64,000 nt of DNA from Haladaptatus halobius (GTDB lineage Archaea > Halobacteriota > Halobacteria > Halobacteriales > Haladaptataceae), in NCBI RefSeq assembly GCF_020618475.1, contig NZ_CP085335.1:2046001-2110000 (forward strand). Reading direction: 5' to 3'. Both the position numbers and the translations under genes were made by a program. Below, piece by piece: positions 55,601 through 63,946 of the stretch (position 1 is the stretch's first letter; the number at the start of each line of letters is the position of its first letter). The notes under the pieces are model-generated. The model worked only from the letters and a program-made list of their open reading frames with translations, was not told the origin of the DNA and did not search any database.

Positions 55601-55915
55601 ATGACCGTCATCGCACTCCTGAGCGTAGCACCGGTCACCAAAGGAAGCATGGCGAGCGAAGTAGCGAAAGCGGTCGAAGCGCTGGACGACTTCGACGTTT
55701 CGTACGAGACGAATCCGATGGGGACGGTTGTCGAAGCCGACTCCGCGGACGAACTCTTCGCCGCCGCGCAGGCCGCCCACGAAGCCGTGGACGGCGACCG
55801 AGTGAGCACGTTCCTCAAGATAGACGACAAGCGCACGAGCGACCAGAGCGCCGACGAGAAGGTGAAAGCGGTCGAGGACGCTCTCGGTTGGGAGGCGAAA
55901 CGCGAACGCGAGTGA
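55601..55915 (+). CDS. MTH1187-type thiamine-binding protein (DUF77)
   Basis: 104 residues of the YqgV/MTH1187 family: VIALLSVAPVTKGSMASEVA, YETNPMGTVVEADSADELFA and the closing RVSTFLKIDDKRTSDQSADE. Family members bind thiamine and form tetramers. No thiamine gene is adjacent. It converges on the second trkH. Confidence 0.85.
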   Translation: MTVIALLSVAPVTKGSMASEVAKAVEALDDFDVSYETNPMGTVVEADSADELFAAAQAAHEAVDGDRVSTFLKIDDKRTSDQSADEKVKAVEDALGWEAKRERE

Positions 55916-55939
55916 CCGACCGACATTTTCACGGACGGC

Positions 55940-57439
55940 TTACGTCCGCCAGTACGAGGGCGTCAGCAACACGAGCACTGGGATTATCTCGATCCGTCCG
56001 ACCCACATCAGGACGACCATTGCGAGCTTGGCGGTGTTCGAGAACGGTTCGTAGCTCCCGAACGGCCCGGCGATACCAAACGCAGGGCCGATGTTGAAGA
56101 ACGTCGCCGCGGCTGCGCCCATCGCGTCGAACTCGCCGATATCGGGACCGTCCCGCGCGGTATCTATCACAAGGAATACCGTCGCGGCGGCGAAAAAGCA
56201 GAGAGATATGAGTGTGTACGCGTAGATATCTCGAATCGCCTCCTCGCTGACGACCTCGCCGCTCAACCGTACTGGTTGAATCACGGACGGGTGAGAGGAG
56301 GTGAATAAGTCCCGCCGGAACGCCTTTAGCACGACGAGCCAGCGGAGCACCTTGATGGAGCACGTTGTACTACCGGCCATTCCGCCGATGAACATGCAGA
56401 CGAACAGGAGGTGTTTGGCGGAAGCCGACCACGCGTTGAAATCAACCGTCGCGAATCCGGTCGTCGTCATGATGGAAACGACCTGGAACGTCGCGTGACG
56501 GAGCACCTCCTCGACCGAACCGGGGAACTCGGCGTCGCTCGCGAGTACGACACCAACAGCACCGCTGAACAGGACGAGCAGGGAGACGTAGAACCGAAAC
56601 TCCTCGCTTCGTCGGAAACGGGCGGTGTCCCCCTGGAGCAGAAAGTAGAGGAGGACGAAACTGGTCGCTCCGAGCGTCATGAACGGGATGGTCACCCACT
56701 GAATCGCAGGCGAAAAAGCGCCAATGCTCAACGGCTGCGGGGAAAATCCGCTCGTGGACACCGTGGTAAGTGGATGGGCGACAGCGTCGTAGAGGGTCAT
56801 GTCCGGTGCGAAACCGACGAGGTGGAGGCCGTAGAAGACGACCATTTGGAGGACGGTTAACCCGACGTACAGCGTCGATAACAGGCGAGCGGTTTCCTCG
56901 ATGCGTGGAGTCAACTTGTGAACGTCGCGCGTTCGGGTCTCCGTCTCCATCAACTGCGCACCACCGACGCCGAGTTCCGACAGAACCGCCGTCGCGAGCA
57001 CGAGAATACCGAGTCCGCCGAGCCACTGGACGAGCTGTCGCCACAGCATGATCGAACGCGCGTGGAGTTCGAAGTCGACGATGACCGTCGCGCCGGTGGT
57101 CGTGATGCCGCTCGTGCTCTCGAATAGCGCGTTCACCGGATGAGAGAACGCTCCGCGTCCCGCAACGACGAACGGAATTGCGCCCATGAGCGCGATGGCG
57201 AGCCATGTGAGTGCGACCATCAAGAACGCCTCTCGATGACCGAGTTCGCGCTCGGCGGCGAGGTGTTCGAGGGCGAACCCGACGACCAGCGTAGTTATGA
57301 TCGCCGCTAAAAACGGAGTGAGCGGCTCATCGTACAACAGCGCGACCACGAGCGGGACAGCGAGCGGCACCGCCAACCACTTCAGTATCGTGCCGACGAA
57401 ACTGCAACTCGCACGCCAATCGACCCGAATCCTCACCAT
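55940..57439 (-). CDS. Second TrkH-family potassium channel subunit
   Basis: 499 residues, similar architecture to the protein at 22943-24526: TTGATVIVDFELHARSIMLW near residue 115, AHPLTTVSTSGFSP near 235, VSIMTTTGFATVDFN near 340 and GAAAATFFNIGPAFG near 440. No trkA gene flanks it, so it would need the RCK partner from the other locus or elsewhere. The start MVRIRVDWRASCSFVGTILK aligns with MNLRVDWRASVSLVG of the first copy, indicating an ancient paralogue. Confidence 0.9.
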   Translation of the reverse strand: MVRIRVDWRASCSFVGTILKWLAVPLAVPLVVALLYDEPLTPFLAAIITTLVVGFALEHLAAERELGHREAFLMVALTWLAIALMGAIPFVVAGRGAFSHPVNALFESTSGITTTGATVIVDFELHARSIMLWRQLVQWLGGLGILVLATAVLSELGVGGAQLMETETRTRDVHKLTPRIEETARLLSTLYVGLTVLQMVVFYGLHLVGFAPDMTLYDAVAHPLTTVSTSGFSPQPLSIGAFSPAIQWVTIPFMTLGATSFVLLYFLLQGDTARFRRSEEFRFYVSLLVLFSGAVGVVLASDAEFPGSVEEVLRHATFQVVSIMTTTGFATVDFNAWSASAKHLLFVCMFIGGMAGSTTCSIKVLRWLVVLKAFRRDLFTSSHPSVIQPVRLSGEVVSEEAIRDIYAYTLISLCFFAAATVFLVIDTARDGPDIGEFDAMGAAAATFFNIGPAFGIAGPFGSYEPFSNTAKLAMVVLMWVGRIEIIPVLVLLTPSYWRT

Positions 57440-57545
57440 CTATCGGTAATCCACGACGGAGCAAGAAAAGCGAACCGTGACGTATTCGGCCGGAACACAC
57501 GACGAACCGATAAACGGTTTACCGGACGACGCCCAATCCCGAGAT

Positions 57546-58478
57546 ATGGAGAGTCTCAACAGGATGGCCCTCGAACTCGTGGACGAGGCCATCGACTTCG
57601 CGGACGAACTGAACGTCGCCGCGTACGAACTGGACAATGAGGCGACCGTCCTCGACTTCGGAATCGAAGCCGACGGGGGAACGGAGGCCGGACTCCTCCT
57701 CGCGGAACTCCAGACCGCCGGATTGGCGACGGTACAGACTCGAATGGACGACGTTGCGGGCGCTCCGTTTCCAGTCGTCGAACTCTCGACCGACCACCCC
57801 GCAATCGCCCTGCTCTGCTCGCAGAAGGCGGGATGGGAACTCGGCGTCGAGGGTTTCGAGGGACTCGGAAGCGGGCCTGCACGCGCGCTGGTCGCCGAAG
57901 AAAGTGAGTTCCAGCGCGTCGGCTACACGGACGCCTTCGAGTTCGCCGTTCTCGCCGTGGAGTCCGACGTACTCCCGAACGAGGCGGTCGCAGAGCACGT
58001 CGCCGACCTCGCCGGTGTCGAACCGAACTCGGTCTACCTGCCGACGTTCGCCACGGGAAGCGTCGCCGGAAGCGTAACCGTCGCATCGCGCGCCGCCGAA
58101 CTCGCCGTCTTCCGCCTCGCCGAACTCGGGTACGACCCGCTCGACATCCTCACAGCGACGGGGTCTGCCCCGGTCGCGCCGGTCAGCTACCACGAAGCGA
58201 CCGCCATCGGGCGGACGAACGATGCGCTCGCCTACGGCGGACGAGTTCATCTCACCGTCCGCGAAGAGTTCGACCGATTCGACGAACTTCCCTCGACCGC
58301 GAGCGACGAGTACGGCACGCCGTTCGAGACGTTCTTCGACGACGCCGAGTGGGTGTTCGAGGAGATACCCGAGAGCGTCTTCGCCCCGGCGCAGGTGACC
58401 GTGGACGTCGTGAACGGCCCGACGCACGTCCTCGGAGAGACGAACCACGACCTGCTCGCGGACAGTTTCGACCTGTGA
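57546..58478 (+). CDS. mch: Methenyltetrahydromethanopterin/folate cyclohydrolase (Mch)
   Basis: 310 residues from ATG at 57546 (MESLNRMALELVDEAIDFAD). Conserved Mch segments are AGLLLAELQTAGLATVQTRM, PVVELSTDHPAIALLCSQKA, GSGPARALVAEESEF, GSVAGSVTVASRAAELAVFR and GGRVHLTVREEFDRF. In methanogens it hydrolyses methenyl-H4MPT; in haloarchaea a folate-type carrier is the likely substrate. Its stop overlaps the next gene's GTG (GTGA). Confidence 0.93.
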   Translation: MESLNRMALELVDEAIDFADELNVAAYELDNEATVLDFGIEADGGTEAGLLLAELQTAGLATVQTRMDDVAGAPFPVVELSTDHPAIALLCSQKAGWELGVEGFEGLGSGPARALVAEESEFQRVGYTDAFEFAVLAVESDVLPNEAVAEHVADLAGVEPNSVYLPTFATGSVAGSVTVASRAAELAVFRLAELGYDPLDILTATGSAPVAPVSYHEATAIGRTNDALAYGGRVHLTVREEFDRFDELPSTASDEYGTPFETFFDDAEWVFEEIPESVFAPAQVTVDVVNGPTHVLGETNHDLLADSFDL

Positions 58479-58960
58479 AGTTCAAACTCGTCCCCGAAGC
58501 GCCGGACGACCTCACACTCCTGGCCGACGCCCAGCGCGCCGTCCCGCTGGTTCCCGGCACGGAGGACGACTGCTGTGCCCGACTGATGGAGCGACTCGAC
58601 TTTCCGAGCCGCGACGTGGCGCGGACGTGGCTCACCTTTCTCCGGGCGCTCGGACTGGCGGAGGAAACCCGGTCGGGGTTCGCCCGCGTACGCCGCGACG
58701 CCGACCGGGACGAACTGGCCGACGCGTTCGAGACGCGAGTGTACGGCGTCGCCACCGTCCTCGACCGCTTGGACGAGTCCGGCCCGCTATCGGCGGAGGC
58801 GGCGTTCGAGGAGTTCCGCGAGGAGATTCCGACGTGGGAGCGCCACAAAGACCCGATCAGGGTGGAGGACGTGTGGCGCGAGCGAATCGGAAACCTGTTG
58901 GACTGGGCGGTGCTGTTCGGATTGGCGGAGCGCACCGACGGTGGGTATCGGCGGGCGTGA
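58475..58960 (+). CDS. Unknown protein translationally coupled to mch
   Basis: 161 residues from GTG at 58475 inside the mch stop (GTGA). Two winged-helix-like repeats are visible: DFPSRDVARTWLTFLRALGL followed by ARVRRDADRDEL, and VWRERIGNLLDWAVLFGLAE followed by RTDGGYRRA. A central amphipathic part has VYGVATVLDRLDESGPLSAE. The tandem wHTH-like layout suggests DNA binding or a scaffold role, but there is no basic recognition pattern obvious by eye. Function unknown; coupling to mch suggests C1 metabolism. Confidence 0.72.
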   Translation: MKFKLVPEAPDDLTLLADAQRAVPLVPGTEDDCCARLMERLDFPSRDVARTWLTFLRALGLAEETRSGFARVRRDADRDELADAFETRVYGVATVLDRLDESGPLSAEAAFEEFREEIPTWERHKDPIRVEDVWRERIGNLLDWAVLFGLAERTDGGYRRA

Positions 58961-59063
58961 GTCGGGCCGGGAGCGTGACCATCGACCCGGAGTGGTTCAG
59001 GTTTCGCATATAAATCTACGGACAGCATCTCGTTTTTATCCCCTCGGCGGGCAGTTTTACGCG

Positions 59064-59645
59064 ATGACCGTAGACGCCGTTCTCTTCGATTTGGACGACA
59101 CGCTGCTGGAGTACGAACAGAACTCGCGGGACGTGCTGTCGGCGTCGTTCGACCGAACGGGGATCGAGCCGTTCTTCGATCTTCCGGACTACCTCGCCCG
59201 CTACGACGAGTTTCTCGAACCGGGGATCGGCGTGGACGAGCAACGAGCCAACTGTTTCGCGGCGATAGCGAGCGAGTGGGGGTACGGCGAGGAGACAGGG
59301 CGCGCAGTTGCGGACGCATTCGCCGAGATACGCGACCATTCGAGGGTGCGATATCTGCCCAGCGCAGCCGAAACCCTCGAAACCCTCGCAGGTTCCCACG
59401 CGCTCGGAATCGTCACGAACGGGTCGCCCGCGATGCAACGAACGAAGATGGCCGCCCTCAGAATCGAGGAGTACGCCGATGCGGTCGTGTTCGCCGGACA
59501 CGACGCGCCCGCGAAACCGAATCAGGAGCCCTTCGAGCGTGCACTTTCGGAACTCGATTCCTCACCAAGACATGCAGTTCACGTCGGCAACCCGCTGGAA
59601 ACGGACGTTTCCGGCGCGAAAGCTGCGGGACTCAGAACGGTGTAA
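59064..59645 (+). CDS. HAD-superfamily hydrolase, C-terminus shortened by an in-frame TAA
   Basis: 193 residues. HAD motif I is DLDDTLLE with nucleophile Asp9 and Asp11, motif II is VTNGSP, motif III Lys in APAKPNQEPF, and motif IV reads GNPLETD (Asn for the usual first Asp). The frame after the TAA (59643-59645) continues for 31 codons as VSADPSVIPDPRPDFTFETL and HPLGEHPWRRA to TAG at 59739-59741, the usual end of this family. The catalytic core is complete, so the product may still work. Confidence 0.72.
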   Translation: MTVDAVLFDLDDTLLEYEQNSRDVLSASFDRTGIEPFFDLPDYLARYDEFLEPGIGVDEQRANCFAAIASEWGYGEETGRAVADAFAEIRDHSRVRYLPSAAETLETLAGSHALGIVTNGSPAMQRTKMAALRIEEYADAVVFAGHDAPAKPNQEPFERALSELDSSPRHAVHVGNPLETDVSGAKAAGLRTV

Positions 59646-59742
59646 GTTTCGGCCGACCCTAGTGTGATACCCGACCCCCGCCCCGACTTCACCTTCGAGA
59701 CGCTCCACCCGCTCGGCGAGCACCCGTGGCGGCGAGCGTAGA

Positions 59743-59750
59743 TTTATATA
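59743..59750 (+). promoter_or_regulatory. TATA box of a short leaderless ORF
   Basis: TTTATATA is centred 28 bases upstream of an ATG at 59775, a textbook leaderless spacing, although only a 26-codon frame follows. Confidence 0.45.
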
Positions 59751-59774
59751 CCGAGACGGAACCACTCCGAATCG

Positions 59775-59855
59775 ATGCGCGAAATCGTCACCCCGTTCGC
59801 CCGCTCACTCTCGGGTTTGCAGATACTCGTAGCCGACGCTTCCCAACATCATTAG
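59775..59855 (+). CDS. Short leaderless ORF, 26 residues, uncertain
   Basis: ATG 59775 opens a frame encoding MREIVTPFARSLSGLQILVA and ending DASQHH before TAG. A strong TATA box precedes it. It overlaps the 3' end of the minus-strand membrane protein gene antisense. It may be the surviving 5' end of a lost gene or a small regulatory transcript. Confidence 0.25.
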   Translation: MREIVTPFARSLSGLQILVADASQHH

Positions 59856-60125
59856 TCCGACAGCGACGAGGGCGAGTTCCCACCAGCCCCCACCGAACAG
59901 ATACTCGACGACACCCCAGACGGTCATCCCCACCCAGAGTGCCACTTGGTACCAGCGTTCGCGGGTCGCGTCTCGAAACACACCCACGGCGAGCACCCCG
60001 AAGATGTAGAGTGCTGGCAAGAACGTGACGAACTCGTCCACGTCACCTGACCGCAGGTGCGAGTATTCTATCCAGAGACCGACCAGAAGCAGGAGGGAGA
60101 CGAACGCCTTGGCAACCGCCGTCAC
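59805..60125 (-). CDS. Small four-helix membrane protein of unknown function
   Basis: 106 residues from GTG at 60123-60125 (MTAVAKAFVSLLLLVGLWIE). Four hydrophobic segments are at about 2-20, 30-48, 58-76 and 80-98, with charged loops (YSHLRSGDVDEF, RDATRERWYQ). No known family motif. A long in-frame extension upstream runs through the GTPase gene in another frame and is rejected. Confidence 0.62.
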   Translation of the reverse strand: MTAVAKAFVSLLLLVGLWIEYSHLRSGDVDEFVTFLPALYIFGVLAVGVFRDATRERWYQVALWVGMTVWGVVEYLFGGGWWELALVAVGLMMLGSVGYEYLQTRE

Positions 60126-60175
60126 GTCGAACTGCGCTCGACATACGCCACCGTCAGGGTGGCGAGAAAATAAAC

Positions 60176-61819
60176 CTACTCGACCGGCGTCACGTCGGTC
60201 ACGGTTCCGACGCCCTTGCTCTGGCCCTCGCGGAAGACGAACCGCTGGCCCTCCTCCACGAGGTAGGGTCGGAACTTGAACCGGGCCATCGTGGTCCCCT
60301 TGTCGCCGGGGAGGAGATGGCCCCCCTCGGGTTCGAAGACGGCGGTCTCGCTGATCGTTTCGAGGTGGACGACCGGTTCGTAGCCGATACCGATGCGCGT
60401 CGGGTGGTTCAACACCATCACCTCGGCCTCGAATTCGCGGACCGGAGTGGGGTCTGCGTCCGCCGGGAGCAAGACCATGCCGCGCTCGATATCCGCCTCT
60501 CGGACGCCTTTGAGTGCGATACCGACGATACGGCCTGCTTTGGCTTCGTCCACGCGGTGGTAGTGCATCTCGATGGAGCGCACTTCGACTCGGCGGAAGC
60601 CGCCATCCGGCATCGGCCCGAGGAGGAGTTCGTCGCCCGCCTCGACCAATCCGGAGTTGATGGTGCCACTCGCCACCGCGCCGACGCCGGTCACGCTGTA
60701 GGTGCGGTCGATGTACATCCGAAACTCGCCGCTGTCGGCGGTCGTCTTCGGCAGTTGCTCGAACATGGCGTCGAGGGAGTCCAGACCGTCCATCGTGACC
60801 GCGCTGGTCATCAGGACAGGAACCACGTCCTCGCTCACCTCCTCGATGGCGGTGTCGACGCCGTGGCGTTCGACCCGCAGGGGCGTCTTGCCGACTTCGC
60901 GGAGCAGTCGTTCGACTTCGCGTTCGACCTCCTTCGCCCGGTCGTCGTCCACGATATCGGTCTTGGTGATGGCGACGATGGTGGGAAGTTCGGTCGCCAA
61001 CAGGATGCCGAGATGTTCGCGCGTCGTCTTCGTCGGCCCGTCGTCCGCGGCGACGGTGAGCAGGCCGTAGTCGAGTTTCTGCCCGACGAGACCGCGAATC
61101 GTGGTGCGGAGCCACGGTTCGTGGCCGACGGTGTCCACGAACGAGACGAGTCGATCGCTCTCTTCGACCACGCGTGCGCGGTCTGACTTGCGGTGGGGGT
61201 TGTCCATGTGGACGGAGCCGTCGTCGTCGAACCCGTAGACGGCGTACGAGAGGTCGGCGCTGAGACCGCGCTGAATCTCGTGCGGTTGTACGTCGAGATA
61301 GCCTCGCGTGCCACCCTCTCCGTCGTCAGACTGCCCGGTGACGAGACTGCCGATGAGCGTGCTCTTTCCGTGGTCGACGTGGCCCGCCGTGCCGACGACG
61401 ATGTGCTCGCTGTCGGTGTCGAGAACCGCCCCTTCGCGGACGGTGGCGACGCCGACGAGTCCGCCGCTTTCGTCCCGCGTCGTCGCTCGGGTGTGCGTGT
61501 TCTTGTCGTCGATACCCCACGTTTGAACGTCTTCGATGTGCGCGCCAGCCTCCTCCGCGAGAAGCGAGAGGACATCCATCGTCTCGGAGAAAACATCCGG
61601 GCTGATGCCCGCCAGTCCGCCGTCGTCGGTGACGCCGACGACGTACGTCGCCTCACCGTCTCCGGAGAGGACGCGGTGCCGGAGTTGTGCGGCGAGACTC
61701 TCCATTCGTCCTTCGGCGAGGTGGATCTCCCTCGTCAGTCGTTCCTTGAACTCCACGCTGCCGCCCTCGTGCTCTCCGCGGTCGAGAGCACGCTGCAAGG
61801 CGGCGCGGTCAGCGCTCAT
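60176..61819 (-). CDS. GTPBP1-like translational GTPase (EF-Tu/SelB superfamily)
   Basis: 547 residues from ATG at 61817-61819. Residues 1-130 are a family-specific N-terminal domain; G1 is GHVDHGKST (146-154), G3 DTVGHE, and G4 TKTD. Two beta-barrel domains follow (IDRTYSVTGVGAVASGTINS and VVHLETISETAVFEPEGGHL). GTPBP1/2 proteins rescue or associate with ribosomes and RNA; archaeal members are less studied. Start at ATG preferred to a GTG two codons earlier. Confidence 0.88.
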   Translation of the reverse strand: MSADRAALQRALDRGEHEGGSVEFKERLTREIHLAEGRMESLAAQLRHRVLSGDGEATYVVGVTDDGGLAGISPDVFSETMDVLSLLAEEAGAHIEDVQTWGIDDKNTHTRATTRDESGGLVGVATVREGAVLDTDSEHIVVGTAGHVDHGKSTLIGSLVTGQSDDGEGGTRGYLDVQPHEIQRGLSADLSYAVYGFDDDGSVHMDNPHRKSDRARVVEESDRLVSFVDTVGHEPWLRTTIRGLVGQKLDYGLLTVAADDGPTKTTREHLGILLATELPTIVAITKTDIVDDDRAKEVEREVERLLREVGKTPLRVERHGVDTAIEEVSEDVVPVLMTSAVTMDGLDSLDAMFEQLPKTTADSGEFRMYIDRTYSVTGVGAVASGTINSGLVEAGDELLLGPMPDGGFRRVEVRSIEMHYHRVDEAKAGRIVGIALKGVREADIERGMVLLPADADPTPVREFEAEVMVLNHPTRIGIGYEPVVHLETISETAVFEPEGGHLLPGDKGTTMARFKFRPYLVEEGQRFVFREGQSKGVGTVTDVTPVE

Positions 61820-61906
61820 GAGCACGGGTTAGGGCCGACAGGGCAAAAGATTTGCCCGCGTTGCGGGCCGGTTCGCACTGAACTGAGACAGAGTATCCGG
61901 CGCGCG

Positions 61907-62354
61907 TTACGGTTCGGCGGACAGCTTCTCGTCGCGGACGAAGCGAACGCGGAGACCGCCGTGTTTCGCCGTTTCGCTCACCACGATGGTACGCAGTTTC
62001 TCGCCGTCGACCAGTTGTACACCGGCCTGTCCCCCGATCTTCTGCGCGTCGTCGGTGAACGTCCCCGGCGTGACGACGGCACCGTCGTCGACCCCGTACT
62101 GCTTACAGAGCATGACGAACTATTGAAGCGCCTTCCCGCTGACACCCTCGCCGGTCGCCGGTCTCGCCCAGATGAGACCCTCCGCGCCTTCGCGTTGGAG
62201 CGTGACGAACGACTTTCCGGATTTCGTCGTCACTTGCGTCTGCCACCCTGTTTCTGCCACAGGGCCACGACGGACCGAGCGAACTTCGACTGCTCCATCT
62301 TCCATATCATGGTCTGCGGGGGGACGCGGGGTTTGTGCTGGTTTCCTCACTCAT
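61907..62354 (-). pseudogene. Mrr-like restriction endonuclease with frameshifts and a TAG
   Basis: Reading the minus strand, MSEETSTNPASP starts at ATG 62352-62354 in one frame, MIWKMEQSKFARSVVALWQK follows in a second (from 62310), then WQTQVTTKSGKSFVTLQREG in a third to TAG at 62120-62122, after which the same frame continues FVMLCKQYGVDDGAVVTPGT and FTDDAQKIGGQAGVQLVDGE. Joined they form one Mrr-type nuclease domain of about 145 residues. One slip lies near a run of cytosines. At least three lesions: a pseudogene. Confidence 0.75.
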
Positions 62355-62364
62355 TGTATGAAAA

Positions 62365-63783
62365 CTATCTCATACATCGTTGCCTGCGCCTGACGACGAG
62401 AAACGCCGCCGCCGCGAGCGCGACGAGCGCGACTGACACGTCGAATCCCCGAAGGTCGCCTTTCGAGACCGTCAGCGCGGTAATCGGCTGTTCGGTCGGA
62501 ACGGGCGTGGCCGTCGAAGTCGCCGCGGTCGCGATGGTCGTGGTCGTCGCCGTCGTCGTTGTGGTGGTGGTCGTCGTGGTTGTGGTCGGCGGAGTATGTG
62601 TCTTCGGCGGTGCAGAAGCGACGACGCCTTTGACCGTGATGTCCTGGTTGTGTAGTTCGACCGTGAATTCCGTGTCCGACGCAACGCTACTGAAATCGAA
62701 CGACGTACCGAACGTTCAATTTTCCGTGACCGTCGCGGTCTCCGGCCAGAAGAACGGGTTCTTTCCTTCGTCGAACGCGGTGACGTTGATCGTCGTCCCC
62801 GGCGCGAGCGTCGTGTTCCCTCCGATGGTCGTCTCGTTCTCCACGACTATCACGTCGCCCGTGTAGTCGAGTTCGACCCGACGTTCGACGACGGTGAAAC
62901 TCGTCGTCGCCGTCTCGGGGTCGTTGACCAAGGGATTGTCCGCACCGATCTCGAACGTGACCTCGTACTCGTCGCCGACTTCGATGCCGTACTCAGGCTT
63001 CAAAGTGTCGAGAACGAGATAGAGCTTATCGTTTTCTTCGTTCAAAAATCGCGTCGCATCGGTACCGTCGAACTCGTTCGGTTAGGTGTTTCGCTCGTAG
63101 TTGGATTCGTAGAAGCTGACGGTGACGTTCTCGGCACCGCCGCTGAGATTCGGCCGCTCGATGAACCCGCCGAGACCGGAGGCGTCGAGCGCGAGCACGA
63201 ACTGGTCACCTTTCGCTATCGTCCCGTTCTCCGTCTCGGACGCCGCCTTCCGCAGGTCGTCGGGGGATTCGAACTTCGAAACGTCGGTGTTGGCCGGGAG
63301 AACCATCATCTTCGCATCGCCCGTTTCGCGCTCTTTCACCGTGAACGACCCGACTTCCTGCGTGATACCGCCGACCGTGACGTTCATGTCGTACATGCCG
63401 CGCTGGAGCGGCCCGGTTTCCGAGAGGATCTCGGCAGTGCGGCCACACATACCGCCTTCGACCAGCGTGACGGCACTCTTGTTGTCTCTGACCTGGTAGG
63501 TGTTGATGGCGAGCGTCGTCTTCCCTTTCGGCACCTTCACCTGCACCCAGAATCCGTCGTCCGGTGACCCGAGGTTCACGGTCGCCCGTTCGCTCGCGCG
63601 GACGGTGACCTCGATAACGTCGCCGCGCTCGTCGCTGACGGTCGTGTCCGCAAAATTCGCTTGCTTCGCGTCCACGACGCCGGACGTAACCAGCGGCGCG
63701 ACGACGAGCGAGCAGAGGAGGATGGCGACCAGCCACGTCGGTGCGTTATCGTCAGTGTTCAACGGTAGACACCCATTCGACAT
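62365..63783 (-). pseudogene. Haloarchaeal surface glycoprotein (BGTF-like) with two in-frame stops
   Basis: From ATG 63781-63783 the frame has a signal/membrane segment (WLVAILLCSLVVAPLVTSGV), a beta-sandwich surface domain (VKVPKGKTTLAINTYQV, VTVGGITQEVGSFTVKE), TAA at 63082-63084, then TRFLNEENDKLYLVLDTLKP and further strands to TGA at 62716-62718, then a Thr-rich linker (TTTTTTTTTTTTATTTT) and a C-terminal helix VSVALVALAAAAFLVVRRR. All in one frame, ending TAG 62365-62367, about 470 codons. The domain type matches BGTF-containing cell-surface proteins. Confidence 0.8.
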
Positions 63784-63946
63784 TTTCGATGAGGGAGTTT
63801 TCGAAACCGGGTATTCCGGCGCACTAGGGCGTCAGTGGCCGGAGTCGATGATGTCTGCATGGTAGAATACGAGAGGTATTATAGTCCAATTGGTATAAAT
63901 TCGTCCGTAAATACCGCACGTGATAATCAGGACTCAGGTGCCGCGG

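Noticed and set aside
62472..62684. Arg/Pro-rich 70-codon minus-strand ORF
   Set aside because: Out-of-frame reading of the ACC/ACG threonine linker of the surface protein.
15042..63783. Stop-codon recoding (pyrrolysine, selenocysteine or UGA-Trp) as the cause of in-frame stops
   Set aside because: All three stop codons occur at the lesions, several loci also carry frameshifts or deletions, and many intact genes here end in TGA or TAG.
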